A DNA stretch of 64,000 nucleotides from CALBPI01 sp039821605 (GCA_039821605.1 JBCBNV010000004.1:62001-126000); one strand, 5' to 3'. Shown: positions 1 to 9,453, counted from the stretch's first letter. The notes: a model not told the origin generated them from the letters alone. Numbers and translations: made by a program.

Positions 1-531
1 GCTGCGCGCAACGGCCGATTCGCGGCGGAACCGGGGCTCACGCAACGCCTTTCGGCGCGGCTCGGCGGCGCCGATCCGCGTTGGCCCAATTGCCCCTTTC
101 TGCTCTACCGCATGGTGAAAAGTGACGACACGCCGGGCAGCACACGGCTGGACGCCTACGATGCCGACGTCGCCTCGCTCGTGACCGTGACGCTCGGATT
201 CGTCTGGCAGCTCGCGCGCGAACACCGGCCCGCAGCACGCGCGGTGACGGGCGCCGGTGACCGGTGGTGCGACGCGCTGGCGGCGATGAGCATTGCTGCG
301 TTGCCTGCGCTGTCGAACCACCTCTCGCTGCGGCCACGGCTCGTCGATGTCCCGGGCTTTTGGCAGGACCTCGCGCGGCAGTCCGGTATTTCCGCCCTGC
401 AGCGCGCAAGTCTGGGCGCCACGGGGATGCAGCTCATTCACGCTCGGGCCCGCCGCGATCGTGTTGCACAGGAATGGTCGCCGGGCCATCACGAGGGCCT
501 TGTCACCTCCGGGACGGGACCCACGCAGTGA
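1..531 (+). CDS. C-terminal part of an unrecognised protein (runs in from left edge)
   Basis: The frame is open from the first base of the window to TGA at 529-531, so the first 37 codons before the ATG at 112 probably belong to a gene that begins outside. About 176 residues are visible. They are Arg/Ala-rich, with a moderately hydrophobic stretch around the Val-Thr-Leu-Gly-Phe segment and no motif I recognise. The gene ends 34 bases before the ATP-binding subunit of an ABC exporter and could be part of the same transcript. No function is assigned. Confidence 0.5.
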   Translation, partial: AARNGRFAAEPGLTQRLSARLGGADPRWPNCPFLLYRMVKSDDTPGSTRLDAYDADVASLVTVTLGFVWQLAREHRPAARAVTGAGDRWCDALAAMSIAALPALSNHLSLRPRLVDVPGFWQDLARQSGISALQRASLGATGMQLIHARARRDRVAQEWSPGHHEGLVTSGTGPTQ

Positions 532-565
532 CGGCGCGGGGCTGCATTCGCGATACACTAGCGGG

Positions 566-1504
566 ATGCATGCACTCGAGATCAAAGGGCTGACCAAGGT
601 CTACCCGAACGGCTTCACCGCGCTCAAAGGGATCGATATCGAGGTCGAGCAAGGCGATTTTTGCGCCCTGCTCGGACCCAACGGCGCCGGCAAGACCACC
701 ACCATTGGCATCGTCACGTCGCTTGTCTCCAAGACCAGCGGCTCGGTGCGCGTATTCGGCAACGACATCGACACGAATTTGTCTGCGGCCAAGCAGTGCA
801 TCGGACTGGTGCCTCAGGAAATCAACCTGAACCTGTTCGAGAAGGTGCAGAACACGCTCATGCACCAGGCCGGTTACTACGGCATACCGCGCCGCGTGGC
901 GCTCGAACGCGTCGAGAAGTACCTGTCCGAACTCAAGCTCTGGGACCGGCGCAACGATATTTCGCGCAATCTGTCGGGCGGCATGAAGCGCCGGCTCATG
1001 ATCGCGCGTGCGCTCGTGCACGAACCGCGTCTGCTCATTCTCGACGAACCGACGGCGGGCGTGGACATCGAGATCCGCCGCTCGATGTGGTCGTTCCTGC
1101 AGAACATCAATGCCAACGGCACCACGATCATTCTGACGACGCATTACCTCGAGGAGGCAGAAACGCTCTGCCGCAACATCGCGATCATCGACAAGGGCGA
1201 AATCGTGGAAGACACCTCGATGGCCGAATTGCTGCGCAAACTGAAGCGCGAGGTTTTCGTACTGAGCACCCGAGAAGCCCTGGAAGCGCCGCCGTCGCTG
1301 CCCGAGTTTGAAGTCGCCCTGCGTCCCGATGGCGATCTTGAGGTCACGATGCAGCGCGCCCAGTCGCTGAACCGCATGTTCGCGGCGCTCGGTGAGCGCG
1401 GCGTCACCGTGGAATCCATGCGCAACAAGTCCAATCGACTCGAGGAGCTGTTCATGAACCTCGTCGAGTCGAAGCAGTCGGCGGAGGCGGCTCACGATGA
1501 ATGA
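566..1504 (+). CDS. ABC-2 type exporter, ATP-binding subunit (YadG-like)
   Basis: A 312-residue ATPase energising an inner-membrane ABC-2 exporter. Visible motifs are Walker A GPNGAGKTT (near residue 33), the signature LSGGMKRR, Walker B LLILDEPTAGVD and the switch His in TTHYLEEAE. The frame is open further upstream, but the ATG at 566 begins directly at the canonical N-terminal strand (MHALEIKGLTKVYPNG), so the longer form is rejected. The 3' end overlaps the permease gene by 8 bases, implying coupled translation. The pair resembles E. coli YadG/YadH. The substrate is unknown. Confidence 0.9.
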   Translation: MHALEIKGLTKVYPNGFTALKGIDIEVEQGDFCALLGPNGAGKTTTIGIVTSLVSKTSGSVRVFGNDIDTNLSAAKQCIGLVPQEINLNLFEKVQNTLMHQAGYYGIPRRVALERVEKYLSELKLWDRRNDISRNLSGGMKRRLMIARALVHEPRLLILDEPTAGVDIEIRRSMWSFLQNINANGTTIILTTHYLEEAETLCRNIAIIDKGEIVEDTSMAELLRKLKREVFVLSTREALEAPPSLPEFEVALRPDGDLEVTMQRAQSLNRMFAALGERGVTVESMRNKSNRLEELFMNLVESKQSAEAAHDE

Positions 1505-2282
1505 GTCGACCACCATGCAGCGGCACTGGATCGCATTCTCGACGATCGTGCGCAAAGAGTACGTCCGCGTCGTGCGGATTTGGGTGCAGACGATCGTGCC
1601 ACCCGCGATCACAATGACGCTCTACTTCTTGATTTTCGGCACACTCATCGGCAGCCGCATCGGCCAGATGGACGGCTACGGCTACATGCAGTTCATTGCG
1701 CCCGGCCTCATCATGATGAGCGTCATCACGAACTCCTACGGCAACGTCGTCTCCTCGTTCTTCGGCGCCAAGTTCCAGCGTCACATCGAAGAGATGCTCG
1801 TCTCGCCCGTACCCAACGCGATCATCATCCTGGGCCACGTCGCCGGCGGCGTGGTGCGCGGGCTCATGGTGGGCACGCTCGTGGCGGCCGTCGCGCTGGC
1901 CTTTACCAGGCTCGACATCAAGTACCCGCTGATCATGCTCTCGATGGTGGTGCTGACATCGATTGTGTTTTCGCTCGCGGGCTTCATCAACGCGATATTT
2001 GCCAAGAAGTTCGATGACATCTCGATCGTGCCCACGTTCGTATTGACGCCGCTGACCTACCTGGGCGGCGTGTTCTATTCGATTTCGCTGTTGCCTGAGT
2101 TCTGGCAGAAGGTGTCGCTCGGCAATCCGATCCTCTACATGGTGAACGCTTTCCGCTTCGGCATGCTGGGGCAGTCGGACATCGGCATCGGCACGGCCTA
2201 CACCATCGTCATCGCGTTCGCCGTGGGTCTGTTCAGCGTCTGCCTCAGGCTCATGAACCGCGGCACGGGTATTCGCGAGTAA
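1497..2282 (+). CDS. ABC-2 type exporter, permease subunit (YadH-like)
   Basis: A 261-residue inner-membrane permease with about six hydrophobic segments, ABC-2 family. It has the conserved stretch LTYLGGVFYSISLLP and the following NPILYMVNAFR that are typical of YadH/NodJ-like permeases. It overlaps the ATPase gene by 8 bases and would form an (ATPase)2(permease)2 exporter with it. The SRAP gene follows 4 bases later and may be cotranscribed, though no functional link is evident. The substrate cannot be told from sequence. Confidence 0.88.
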   Translation: MNESTTMQRHWIAFSTIVRKEYVRVVRIWVQTIVPPAITMTLYFLIFGTLIGSRIGQMDGYGYMQFIAPGLIMMSVITNSYGNVVSSFFGAKFQRHIEEMLVSPVPNAIIILGHVAGGVVRGLMVGTLVAAVALAFTRLDIKYPLIMLSMVVLTSIVFSLAGFINAIFAKKFDDISIVPTFVLTPLTYLGGVFYSISLLPEFWQKVSLGNPILYMVNAFRFGMLGQSDIGIGTAYTIVIAFAVGLFSVCLRLMNRGTGIRE

Positions 2283-2286
2283 GCGC

Positions 2287-2976
2287 ATGTGCGGCCGCTT
2301 CGCGTTTTACTCGGCGGCAGAAGCGGTGAGCGATCTGTTCGGCGTCGATGACGCCGGCCTATCCGTGCGCCCGCAATACAACATTGCCCCCACCGATCGC
2401 GCCGCCGTCATTCGCCCCGAAGCCGACGGGCACGCGCTTGCCATGCTGCGCTGGGGGCTTGTGCCGTTCTGGGCCAAAGACTTAAGCATCGGCAACCGCA
2501 TGATCAACGCGCGTTCGGAAACCGTGGCCGAGAAGCCCGCGTTCCGGGCCGCATTCAAGCAGCGCCGCTGCGTCGTACCCGCCGACGGCTACTACGAGTG
2601 GACAGGCAGCAAAGGCAACAAACAGCCGCACTACATCACGCGCGGCGACGGCATTCCCATCGGTTTCGCGGGGCTCTGGGAGCGCTGGCACGACAAGGCC
2701 AACGACGACAGCGTGGAGACCTTCACGATCCTGACCCAGCCGTCATCGGGCCCCATCGCTCACCTGCACCACCGCATGCCGGTGATGCTCGACGACGTGA
2801 CGGCCGAGTACTGGCTTGAGGGTGACGGCGACAACCCGCCGGCGCTGCGCGAGCTCAAAGTCGACGACTACGCCGAAGCACTGACAAGCTGGCGCGTAAC
2901 GAAGGCCGTCAACAATGCCCGCAAAGAATCCCCAGACCTCGTCGAGCGCCTGAGCGACGACGACGCCGAGGGCTGA
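2287..2976 (+). CDS. yedK: SRAP-domain protein (YedK/HMCES family), abasic-site DNA-protein crosslinker
   Basis: 229 residues covering the whole SRAP fold. The protein starts MCGRF, so Cys2 becomes the N-terminal nucleophile after Met removal. Other conserved elements are NARSET, the PADGYYEW segment with the catalytic Glu, and LHHRMP with the catalytic His. Family members form a stable thiazolidine crosslink with abasic sites in single-stranded DNA. The gene lies 4 bases after the ABC permease and its stop directly abuts the stop of the convergent DAK2/DegV gene. Confidence 0.92.
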   Translation: MCGRFAFYSAAEAVSDLFGVDDAGLSVRPQYNIAPTDRAAVIRPEADGHALAMLRWGLVPFWAKDLSIGNRMINARSETVAEKPAFRAAFKQRRCVVPADGYYEWTGSKGNKQPHYITRGDGIPIGFAGLWERWHDKANDDSVETFTILTQPSSGPIAHLHHRMPVMLDDVTAEYWLEGDGDNPPALRELKVDDYAEALTSWRVTKAVNNARKESPDLVERLSDDDAEG

Positions 2977-4791
2977 TCAGAGGTACATCGTCGCGACGAC
3001 GACGAGACCCGGCCCGCCGTGCACGCCAAACGCGGTACCGACCTCGGTCAGATAGCTTTCCTTCACGCCCGGGAGCGCCGTGAGCAGTCGCCCGCGCAGC
3101 TCGATGGCGTCGTGCTCGCAATTCGCGTGACCGACGGCCAGCTTCATGGGCCGATCGGCATCGATGCGGCGACTGATGTAGCGCGCAAATTTGGGCAGGC
3201 GTCGGCCGCGCCCGAGGATGACGCCGCCTGACGACACCGAGCCGTCGGGGCTCGTGCGCAGCACGGGGTTCAGGTTGAGCAGGTCAGCCACGACCTTGCG
3301 CGAGTTGGGCACGCGACCGCCGCGGACGGCGTAACGCAGGTCCGAAACCAGCGCGAAGGTGTGCGTACCGGCAATGGCGCGGTCCACGGCCTCGCGGACC
3401 GTGTCGATGTCAGCGCCAGACTCCGCGAGCTCAGCCGCATGGCGCACGATGAGCCCCTGACCCAGCGACGCATTGCGCGAGTCCACGACGTGCACCTTGC
3501 CGTGGCCGTGTCCCTGGCCATTGCCGAAGCTGCCGCCGCGCACGCGGTTGGCCGCCGTGGCGGCCGCAGCGTGCGTACCACTCACCTTGGACGACAAGGT
3601 GATGGCCAGGACGTCTTCGAAATGGCTTGCGAGAAATTCGTACTGGCGGCGGTAGTCGCCAGGCGCGGGTTGTGACGTCGTCGGGTGGTTGGGATTGCGT
3701 TCGAGTTCCTCGAAGAACTCCCGTGGCGAGATGCTGAGTTTGTCGAGGAAGCCCTGCTCGCCAAACTGCACGCGCAATGGCACGAAGTGAATGTCGAGCG
3801 CGTCCATGTCGGCGTCCGCAATGTCGGCCGCTGAATCCGTGATGATTGCGACCTTGCGGGCACCCGCATGTGTCGTGTGTTGCTGGCGCTGCATGTCGTC
3901 GGCTTTCTCGCCGGACACCGTGCCGTACTGCCGCGCGAGCTCGAAAACCTGCTCGGGCTCGTTGACGTGGATGTGTACCTTGGCCTTGTGGCGACTGCCC
4001 GCAAGCACGAGGCTGCCGCCGAGCTCCGACAGCGACTCACGCAGTTTGCGTCGATCGATCTCGTCGCCGTTGATGATGCATTCCGTACAGAAGCGGTACT
4101 CGAGGTCGACTTCCTCGCCGGCCATCGCCGCCTCGGCCACATCATCGGGCAGGTCGATGTTGGCCACGGTCTCGCCGTCGCGGATGTAGGCCAGCATGCC
4201 GTGCAGCAGCTCCACGAAGCCCTTGCCGCCTGCGTCTACGACGTCGGCCTTGCGCAGCTCGGCGAGCTGGAATCGCGTTGCCGCGAGCGCCTTCTCGGCA
4301 GCTTCCAGGCCACGCGCGAGCAGTGCGCCGAAGTCGACCTTGGCGGGCGCCTTGGCGGCCTCGGCCAGGCCATCGGCGTAGGCGTCGATCACCGACAGGA
4401 TGGTGCCCTCGCGGGGTTCGGACAGCGCGTCGCGCGCGTAGCTCGAACCCGCCACGATGGCATTGGTAAAGGAATCGACCGTGAAGCGCTTGAGCTCGGC
4501 GGCCGTGTCGCTAACGCCCTGAAAGAACTGAGCCAGGATCGCCCCGGAGTTACCCCGCGCGCCGTCGAGCAGGGCATCGGCGGCCGTGGCCAGCAGCCGG
4601 TCCAGCGGCCAGTCGTCGGCGACTTCGAGCACGCCGCCCATGGCGCCCACGGTGAGTGCCATGTTCGTACCCGTGTCGCCGTCGGCGACGGGAAAGACGT
4701 TGATGCGGTTGAGGCCGTCCTGGCTCGCAATGACGCGCTGTACGCCGTTGCGCAGCGCCTGGCGCACTGCCTCCGCGTCGAGATACTGCAT
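2977..4791 (-). CDS. DAK2 + DegV fusion protein (FakA-FakB-like fatty acid kinase)
   Basis: 604 residues from the ATG at 4791. The open frame runs on to 4974, but that extra part is low-complexity Ser/Ala and overlaps gspB in antisense, so I reject it. The N-terminal third is a DAK2 kinase domain with NVFPVADGDTGTNM and GARGNSGAILAQ. A middle part resembles the FakA central domain (FCTECIINGD, KVHIHVNEPEQV). The C-terminal half, from KVAIITDSAADI, is a DegV/FakB lipid-binding domain with HPTTSQPAPGDY and VHVVDSRNASLGQG. In Firmicutes FakA phosphorylates a fatty acid held by a separate FakB. Here both are on one chain. The activity is inferred. Confidence 0.85.
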   Translation of the reverse strand: MQYLDAEAVRQALRNGVQRVIASQDGLNRINVFPVADGDTGTNMALTVGAMGGVLEVADDWPLDRLLATAADALLDGARGNSGAILAQFFQGVSDTAAELKRFTVDSFTNAIVAGSSYARDALSEPREGTILSVIDAYADGLAEAAKAPAKVDFGALLARGLEAAEKALAATRFQLAELRKADVVDAGGKGFVELLHGMLAYIRDGETVANIDLPDDVAEAAMAGEEVDLEYRFCTECIINGDEIDRRKLRESLSELGGSLVLAGSRHKAKVHIHVNEPEQVFELARQYGTVSGEKADDMQRQQHTTHAGARKVAIITDSAADIADADMDALDIHFVPLRVQFGEQGFLDKLSISPREFFEELERNPNHPTTSQPAPGDYRRQYEFLASHFEDVLAITLSSKVSGTHAAAATAANRVRGGSFGNGQGHGHGKVHVVDSRNASLGQGLIVRHAAELAESGADIDTVREAVDRAIAGTHTFALVSDLRYAVRGGRVPNSRKVVADLLNLNPVLRTSPDGSVSSGGVILGRGRRLPKFARYISRRIDADRPMKLAVGHANCEHDAIELRGRLLTALPGVKESYLTEVGTAFGVHGGPGLVVVATMYL

Positions 4792-4819
4792 GGTTACCCC
4801 CGTGTCTGCGCTCGAGCTG

Positions 4820-5557
4820 CTAGTTGCGGCGCAAAAGATAGCGCCTGCCACGGTGTTCGAGCACAACGCCATTTCGGACGATTTCGACGACGCCAACGCC
4901 GCCCGAAAGCACATCACCGCCGCTGACCCGCTGGCCGCCGATGAAGGCGAGTCGCCGAGCCGCGGTGTCGGCATAGTAGTGCAACTCGAGTGTCAGTGCC
5001 TCGCGACTCATGATGCCGCCGTCCACGAGCTCGCTGGCGTCGGGCAGGTCCAGCGCCGCGGCCTCGTTGGCCTCAGTTTGAGGCGCCGGCCTGGACGGTG
5101 CATCGGTCGTCGGCGCTGCGGCAGCGGCAGCGGGGGGCTGCAATGTGTCCGCGGCGCGGGCTTCGGGTTGCCGCGTTGCCGACTGGAACCGGCTGCGCGC
5201 CGATGTTTCGTCGACAAGCGAGCGGACCTCGGCCTTCTGCGGTGGCGGTGCTGCCGCCCGTTGTTGCTGGGCCGGCGGTGGGACCGCCGTGGTGGCCACA
5301 GCCTGAGTTGCGGGTTCGGCGGGTACGCTCGCGGCCACGGGCTCGACGGGCTCCGCAGGCGCCGGCGACTGCGGTCGCAGCAGAACCCAGGCCAGCAGCA
5401 AGGCGTTCACGCCCAGAAGCGCGAGTACGGGCAGGAGCCAGCGTCGTTCCCGTTCCTCGGGCTCATCAGCCGCTGCCGCGGCACCCGTAACCTGCGGCGC
5501 CTGCTGGCGCGAGCGCTCGACGTCGGACTTGCGCAGGGCGTCAAGAATCAGTGACAT
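4820..5557 (-). CDS. gspB: GspB-like type II secretion accessory protein
   Basis: 245 residues. It has a short cytoplasmic N-terminus (MSLILDALRKSD is the family hallmark), one transmembrane helix around residues 40-60 (LLPVLALLGVNALLLAWVLL), a long Pro/Ala-rich periplasmic linker, and a C-terminal GspB domain (ELHYYAD ... GDVL ... VLEHRGRRYLL). GspB acts with GspA in inserting or assembling the secretin through peptidoglycan. Its ATG overlaps the gspA stop by one base (TGATG), so translation is coupled. No other type II secretion genes lie in the window. Confidence 0.88.
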   Translation of the reverse strand: MSLILDALRKSDVERSRQQAPQVTGAAAAADEPEERERRWLLPVLALLGVNALLLAWVLLRPQSPAPAEPVEPVAASVPAEPATQAVATTAVPPPAQQQRAAAPPPQKAEVRSLVDETSARSRFQSATRQPEARAADTLQPPAAAAAAPTTDAPSRPAPQTEANEAAALDLPDASELVDGGIMSREALTLELHYYADTAARRLAFIGGQRVSGGDVLSGGVGVVEIVRNGVVLEHRGRRYLLRRN

Positions 5558-7302
5558 CAGTCGCTCCCGCCCGCGGCGGCAGATTGCGCCACGGGCCAGC
5601 CGGCGCTCAGCCGTGGGATGCCGGCAACGCCGAGATCCGTGTTGATCATCATCTGCGTTTTTTGGCCGACGAGTCCGTCGACAGTCAGCCGTCGCGAGCG
5701 CTGGTAGTCACGTACCTGACTCGCGAGCTCGGAATCGTAACGGTCGGCACCCTCCACGCCCGGGCTCGCCTCGCCGGACAGCGCGGCCAGGCTCTGGCGC
5801 AACCAGACGATACCGGCGCCCCGCATGCCCGGTGCGAAGCTGCTGGCGTCGGGCGCCGCGGGCTTCCAGAGCAGCAGGTATTCCCCGAACCAGAATCGGT
5901 CGAGTGCGGCGCGCGGGACCACCACGTTGGCGTCACTCGCCCGCAGCATGACGTCACCGCCGCGCTGGGCGGCCAGCAGGACCTGGTGGGCTTCGCCCTG
6001 CAGGTCCCGGAGCGTGATGATCGCGGGTCGGTCGAGCAGCAACAATTCGGCCAGCGCACCCTGGTCGGCGGCGCAGCGCAGGCCCACGCGAGCGGCAGCC
6101 TCGCAGCGACCCGTGTCGCCGGGCGCGGGCAGCTGCCAGGCGGCGAACAACGCGGCAAAGGCATCGGCCGTGCCCGTCCGGTCACGGTGTGCCTGCAGCC
6201 AGTCGTGCAGCGACGGTTCGGGCGCTGCCTCCCGTGTTGTGACGGGTGTGGCCTCGGTGTTGATGTCCCGGATCTCGGCCGGCGCGACAGGTTCATTGTT
6301 TGGCGCGGCGGCGGCGGGCGTCGTCTGGGCAGCGGTCTGCGTGGTCGCCACCTCGGTCACTTCGTTTGTTGCATCGGGCCACAGCATTGCGGCCGCAATG
6401 ATCGTGATGCCGACGGCGATGACACCCACAGCGGCCGCAATGATGCGGTCACTGGATCGTGCGACTGGCACGCGCAGCTCGGGTTCGGCGCCGAAGACCT
6501 CTTCGGCCGCGGCGTCGACGAGCCTGACGTCGACCTGGCGCTGCTCTCGGCTCCAGGCACCCAGCAAGGCGCGGTCCGTGATGAGGTTCATGAGCCGCGG
6601 GATGCCGTGCGAGAGGCCGTGAATGCGTTTCTTGGCGCCCGCGTTGAGGATGGGCTGGAGCGCGCCCGCGACGGCCAGGCGGTGTTCGAGGTAGCGGTCC
6701 GCTTCGCCGGCGTTGAGCGGCAACAGGTGGTAGCGCGCCGTGATGCGTTGCGCGAGCTGGCGCAGGTCGGCCCGCGCGAGCAGGTCGCGCAGCTCGGGCT
6801 GACCGATGAGTACGATCTGCAGCAACTTGTGGCGCGTGGTCTCGAGGTTAGTTAGCAGGCGAATTTGCTCGAGCACCTCGGCCGAGAGGTTCTGCGCCTC
6901 ATCAACCACGGCAATCGTGCGGCGGCCGCGCGCGTGCGCCTCGAGCAGGTATTCGTTGAGCTTCTCGGTGAGGGCCCGACAGCTCGTGCGTTCCTCGGGC
7001 GCTTCGGGCAACGCCAGATCGAGTTCCTTGAGGATGACGGTCAGAAACTCGAGCGCCGTAAGCTGGGGATTGAGCACAAGCGCCACATCCGCCGCCTCGG
7101 GCATACGCTGCAGCAGGCTGCGCACAAGCGTGGTCTTGCCCGTGCCGACCTCACCGGTGAGCACGATGAAGCCGTCGCTTTCGGTGACCCCATATATCAG
7201 GTGCGCGAGCGCCTCGGCGTGCCGCTCGCTCATAAAGAGGTAACGCGGATCGGGCGTTATGGTGAACGGACGTTCGTGCAGACCAAAGAATTCGAGGTAC
7301 AT
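5557..7302 (-). CDS. gspA: GspA/ExeA-like AAA ATPase with peptidoglycan-binding domain
   Basis: 581 residues. The N-terminal AAA+ ATPase starts MYLEFFGLHERPF, the signature of ExeA/GspA. It carries Walker A GEVGTGKT near residues 50-57 and Walker B TIAVVDEAQNL. One membrane helix follows (about 285-305, IIAAAVGVIAVGITIIAAAML), then a periplasmic region ending in a peptidoglycan-binding domain (LTVDGLVGQKTQMMIN). The protein couples cytoplasmic ATP hydrolysis to secretin assembly through the cell wall. It is the first gene of a two-gene operon with gspB. Confidence 0.9.
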   Translation of the reverse strand: MYLEFFGLHERPFTITPDPRYLFMSERHAEALAHLIYGVTESDGFIVLTGEVGTGKTTLVRSLLQRMPEAADVALVLNPQLTALEFLTVILKELDLALPEAPEERTSCRALTEKLNEYLLEAHARGRRTIAVVDEAQNLSAEVLEQIRLLTNLETTRHKLLQIVLIGQPELRDLLARADLRQLAQRITARYHLLPLNAGEADRYLEHRLAVAGALQPILNAGAKKRIHGLSHGIPRLMNLITDRALLGAWSREQRQVDVRLVDAAAEEVFGAEPELRVPVARSSDRIIAAAVGVIAVGITIIAAAMLWPDATNEVTEVATTQTAAQTTPAAAAPNNEPVAPAEIRDINTEATPVTTREAAPEPSLHDWLQAHRDRTGTADAFAALFAAWQLPAPGDTGRCEAAARVGLRCAADQGALAELLLLDRPAIITLRDLQGEAHQVLLAAQRGGDVMLRASDANVVVPRAALDRFWFGEYLLLWKPAAPDASSFAPGMRGAGIVWLRQSLAALSGEASPGVEGADRYDSELASQVRDYQRSRRLTVDGLVGQKTQMMINTDLGVAGIPRLSAGWPVAQSAAAGGSD

Positions 7303-7356
7303 AGCCGGTTGAGTGTAACGTGGCAGCCGGGCCCTTCAAATGCCGGCCGTGGGCGG

Positions 7357-8538
7357 TCAGTCGTCGCGTTTCAGCGTGCGGGCTGATTGCAGCGCCGCCG
7401 TCCCCAGTTCGGCAAAGCGCTCCCGCACGGCATCGACGGTGCGATCGACGGTCTTGTCCGCGGCCGGCTCGGCGGCCGCGAACAGGTCGGGCTGCTGGTC
7501 GGACACAAGCCGCGAGCCGCCCACGCCCAGCAGTCGCAGCGGCTGGTCGGGGTGCTCGGCGCGCCACTCATCGAGCAGCCGGAGCGCACTCTGGTAGAGC
7601 TGCTCGGTGCTGTCCGTGGCGGGCGTCACCCGGCACTGGCGCGTGAATGTCCGGAAATCGCTTTGACGAATCTTCACCTGTATGACACCGGCCAGCAGGC
7701 GTTTGTTTCGCAGGCGCGTGGCCGTGCGGTCGGCCAGGGCCGCGAGCGCCTCACACATCTCGCTGCGCCGTTTCAGGTCCTCCGAAAACGTGCGCTCGGC
7801 GCTGATCGACTTGTCGTCACGCAGGGCGATCACGGCGCGGTCGTCGATTCCGAAGGCGCGGTCGCGCACGCGCTCGGCATAACGACCGAACAGCCGGCGC
7901 ATCGTATCTGCGTCAGCCGCCTGCAGGTCACCGATCGTGTGCAGGGCCGCGCTGGCGAGTTCGGCGCGCTTGCGCGGGCCGATTCCCGGCAGGGCGCGCA
8001 CCGACAGCGGGGCCAGCGTTCTGGCCTCATCGCCGCGCGCAACATGCACGAGGCCATCGGGCTTGTCGAGGTCCGAGGCGATCTTGGCAACGAGCTTGTT
8101 GCAGGCGACGCCCACTGAAGCCGTGAGCCGCGTTGCCTCACGGATGTCGGCCCGGATCCGGCGCGCGATGCTCACGGGATCACCGAACAGACCGATGCTG
8201 GCCGTCACGTCGAGAAAGGCCTCGTCGAGTGACAAGCCTTCGACCTCGGGCGTGATGCTTCGAAACACCTCGAACACTTGCTGCGAGACGTCGCGGTAGT
8301 GATCGAGGCGCGGCTTGACACACACGGCGTTGGGGCATCGCTTGAGCGCTTCGCGAACGGGCATGGCCGAGCGCACACCAAACTCACGCGCCTCATAGCT
8401 CGCGGCCGCCACGACACCGCGCTGTCCCTTGCCGCCCACGAGCACGGGCTGGCCCGCAAGGTCGGGGTCGTCTCGTTGCTCGACTGAGGCGTAGAACGCG
8501 TCCATATCGACGTGCAGGATGGCGCGTTCATCAGTCAT
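7357..8538 (-). CDS. dinB: DNA polymerase IV (Y-family)
   Basis: 393 residues, slightly longer than E. coli DinB. The catalytic carboxylates lie in VDMDAFYASVE near the N-terminus and in GLSLDEAFLDVT. The helix-hairpin-helix region is ALPGIGPRKRAEL, and the little-finger domain follows with KSISAERTF. It performs error-prone translesion synthesis. The gene follows ispA by 4 bases on the same strand and may share its transcript. No LexA-like box was recognised upstream. The C-terminus is rich in charged residues, and I did not find a clear beta-clamp motif by eye. Confidence 0.93.
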   Translation of the reverse strand: MTDERAILHVDMDAFYASVEQRDDPDLAGQPVLVGGKGQRGVVAAASYEAREFGVRSAMPVREALKRCPNAVCVKPRLDHYRDVSQQVFEVFRSITPEVEGLSLDEAFLDVTASIGLFGDPVSIARRIRADIREATRLTASVGVACNKLVAKIASDLDKPDGLVHVARGDEARTLAPLSVRALPGIGPRKRAELASAALHTIGDLQAADADTMRRLFGRYAERVRDRAFGIDDRAVIALRDDKSISAERTFSEDLKRRSEMCEALAALADRTATRLRNKRLLAGVIQVKIRQSDFRTFTRQCRVTPATDSTEQLYQSALRLLDEWRAEHPDQPLRLLGVGGSRLVSDQQPDLFAAAEPAADKTVDRTVDAVRERFAELGTAALQSARTLKRDD

Positions 8539-8542
8539 CGCA

Positions 8543-9427
8543 TTACATCTTGCGCCGGACGATGAGCTCGGCGAGTACCTGCAGCGGTGCTGCGTTCGCC
8601 CCGAATCCGCTCAGTGCGTCGAGCCCCTCGGCGTAGAGCTTGTCGCACTCTGCCTTGGCGGCTTCGATGCCGAAGATGGCGGGCCACGTGGCCTTGTCAT
8701 GGGCGACGTCGGAGCCGGCGGGCTTGCCGATCGTCTCGGTGTCGCCCTCGACGTCGAGGATGTCGTCACGAATCTGGAAAGCGAGACCGATGCGGTGGGC
8801 ATAACGCTCGAGCGCTGCGTGCTGCTCGGTCGCCAGATCGGGCACACGGGCCGCCGCCATCAGCACGGCGGCCGAGATGAGCGCGCCCGTCTTGAGCTCG
8901 AACATGCGGCGCAAGGTGTCCCCGCTGATGCGCTGGCCCTCGGACTCGATGTCGATGGCCTGGCCGCCGGTCATGCCCAGCGAACCGCAGGCCCGCGACA
9001 GCAGGTGCACCATGGTCAGCTGGCCCGCCGCGTGGCCGCCCCCGGGGCCCGCGAGCACCTCAAACGCCAGCGGCTGCAGCGCATCGGCCGCCAGGATCGC
9101 CGTGGCCTCGTCGAATTGGCGGTGCACCGTGGGTTTGCCGCGCCTGAGGTCGTCGTCGTCCATGGCCGGCAGATCGTCGTGCACGAGTGAGAACGCGTGG
9201 ATGAGCTCCACGGCCACGGCGGGTGCGTCGAGGTGCGCGATGTCGATACCCAGGACCTCACCCGTGGCGTAGACGAGCAGCGGTCGGATGCGCTTGCCGC
9301 CGTTGAGCGTGGCGTAGCGCATGGCCTCGTGCAGCCGCGTGGGCTCGACGTCCGCGGCGGGCAGAGTTCGCGCCAACACCGTGTCGACCCGGGCGATATA
9401 ATCAGGAATGGCATCTTCGAACGACAT
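8543..9427 (-). CDS. ispA: Polyprenyl (farnesyl/geranylgeranyl) diphosphate synthase
   Basis: 294 residues from the ATG at 9427. The open frame extends 48 codons upstream, but MSFEDAIPDYIARVD matches the usual IspA N-terminus, so I use this start. The first Asp-rich motif is LVHDDLPAMDDDDLRRGKPTVH and the second is FQIRDDILDVEGD. These bind Mg-diphosphate in condensing IPP with allylic diphosphates. It is transcribed away from mvaD across a 75-base gap, so it drains the IPP/DMAPP made by the adjacent mevalonate genes. Product chain length (C15 versus C20) is not certain from sequence. Confidence 0.92.
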   Translation of the reverse strand: MSFEDAIPDYIARVDTVLARTLPAADVEPTRLHEAMRYATLNGGKRIRPLLVYATGEVLGIDIAHLDAPAVAVELIHAFSLVHDDLPAMDDDDLRRGKPTVHRQFDEATAILAADALQPLAFEVLAGPGGGHAAGQLTMVHLLSRACGSLGMTGGQAIDIESEGQRISGDTLRRMFELKTGALISAAVLMAAARVPDLATEQHAALERYAHRIGLAFQIRDDILDVEGDTETIGKPAGSDVAHDKATWPAIFGIEAAKAECDKLYAEGLDALSGFGANAAPLQVLAELIVRRKM

Positions 9428-9453
9428 GCGGCTCGTCTGTTGGCTCGTGGCGT

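Noticed and set aside
5551..6855. 434-codon open frame opposite gspA
   Set aside because: Antisense shadow of gspA. gspA has full domain support and the shadow has none.
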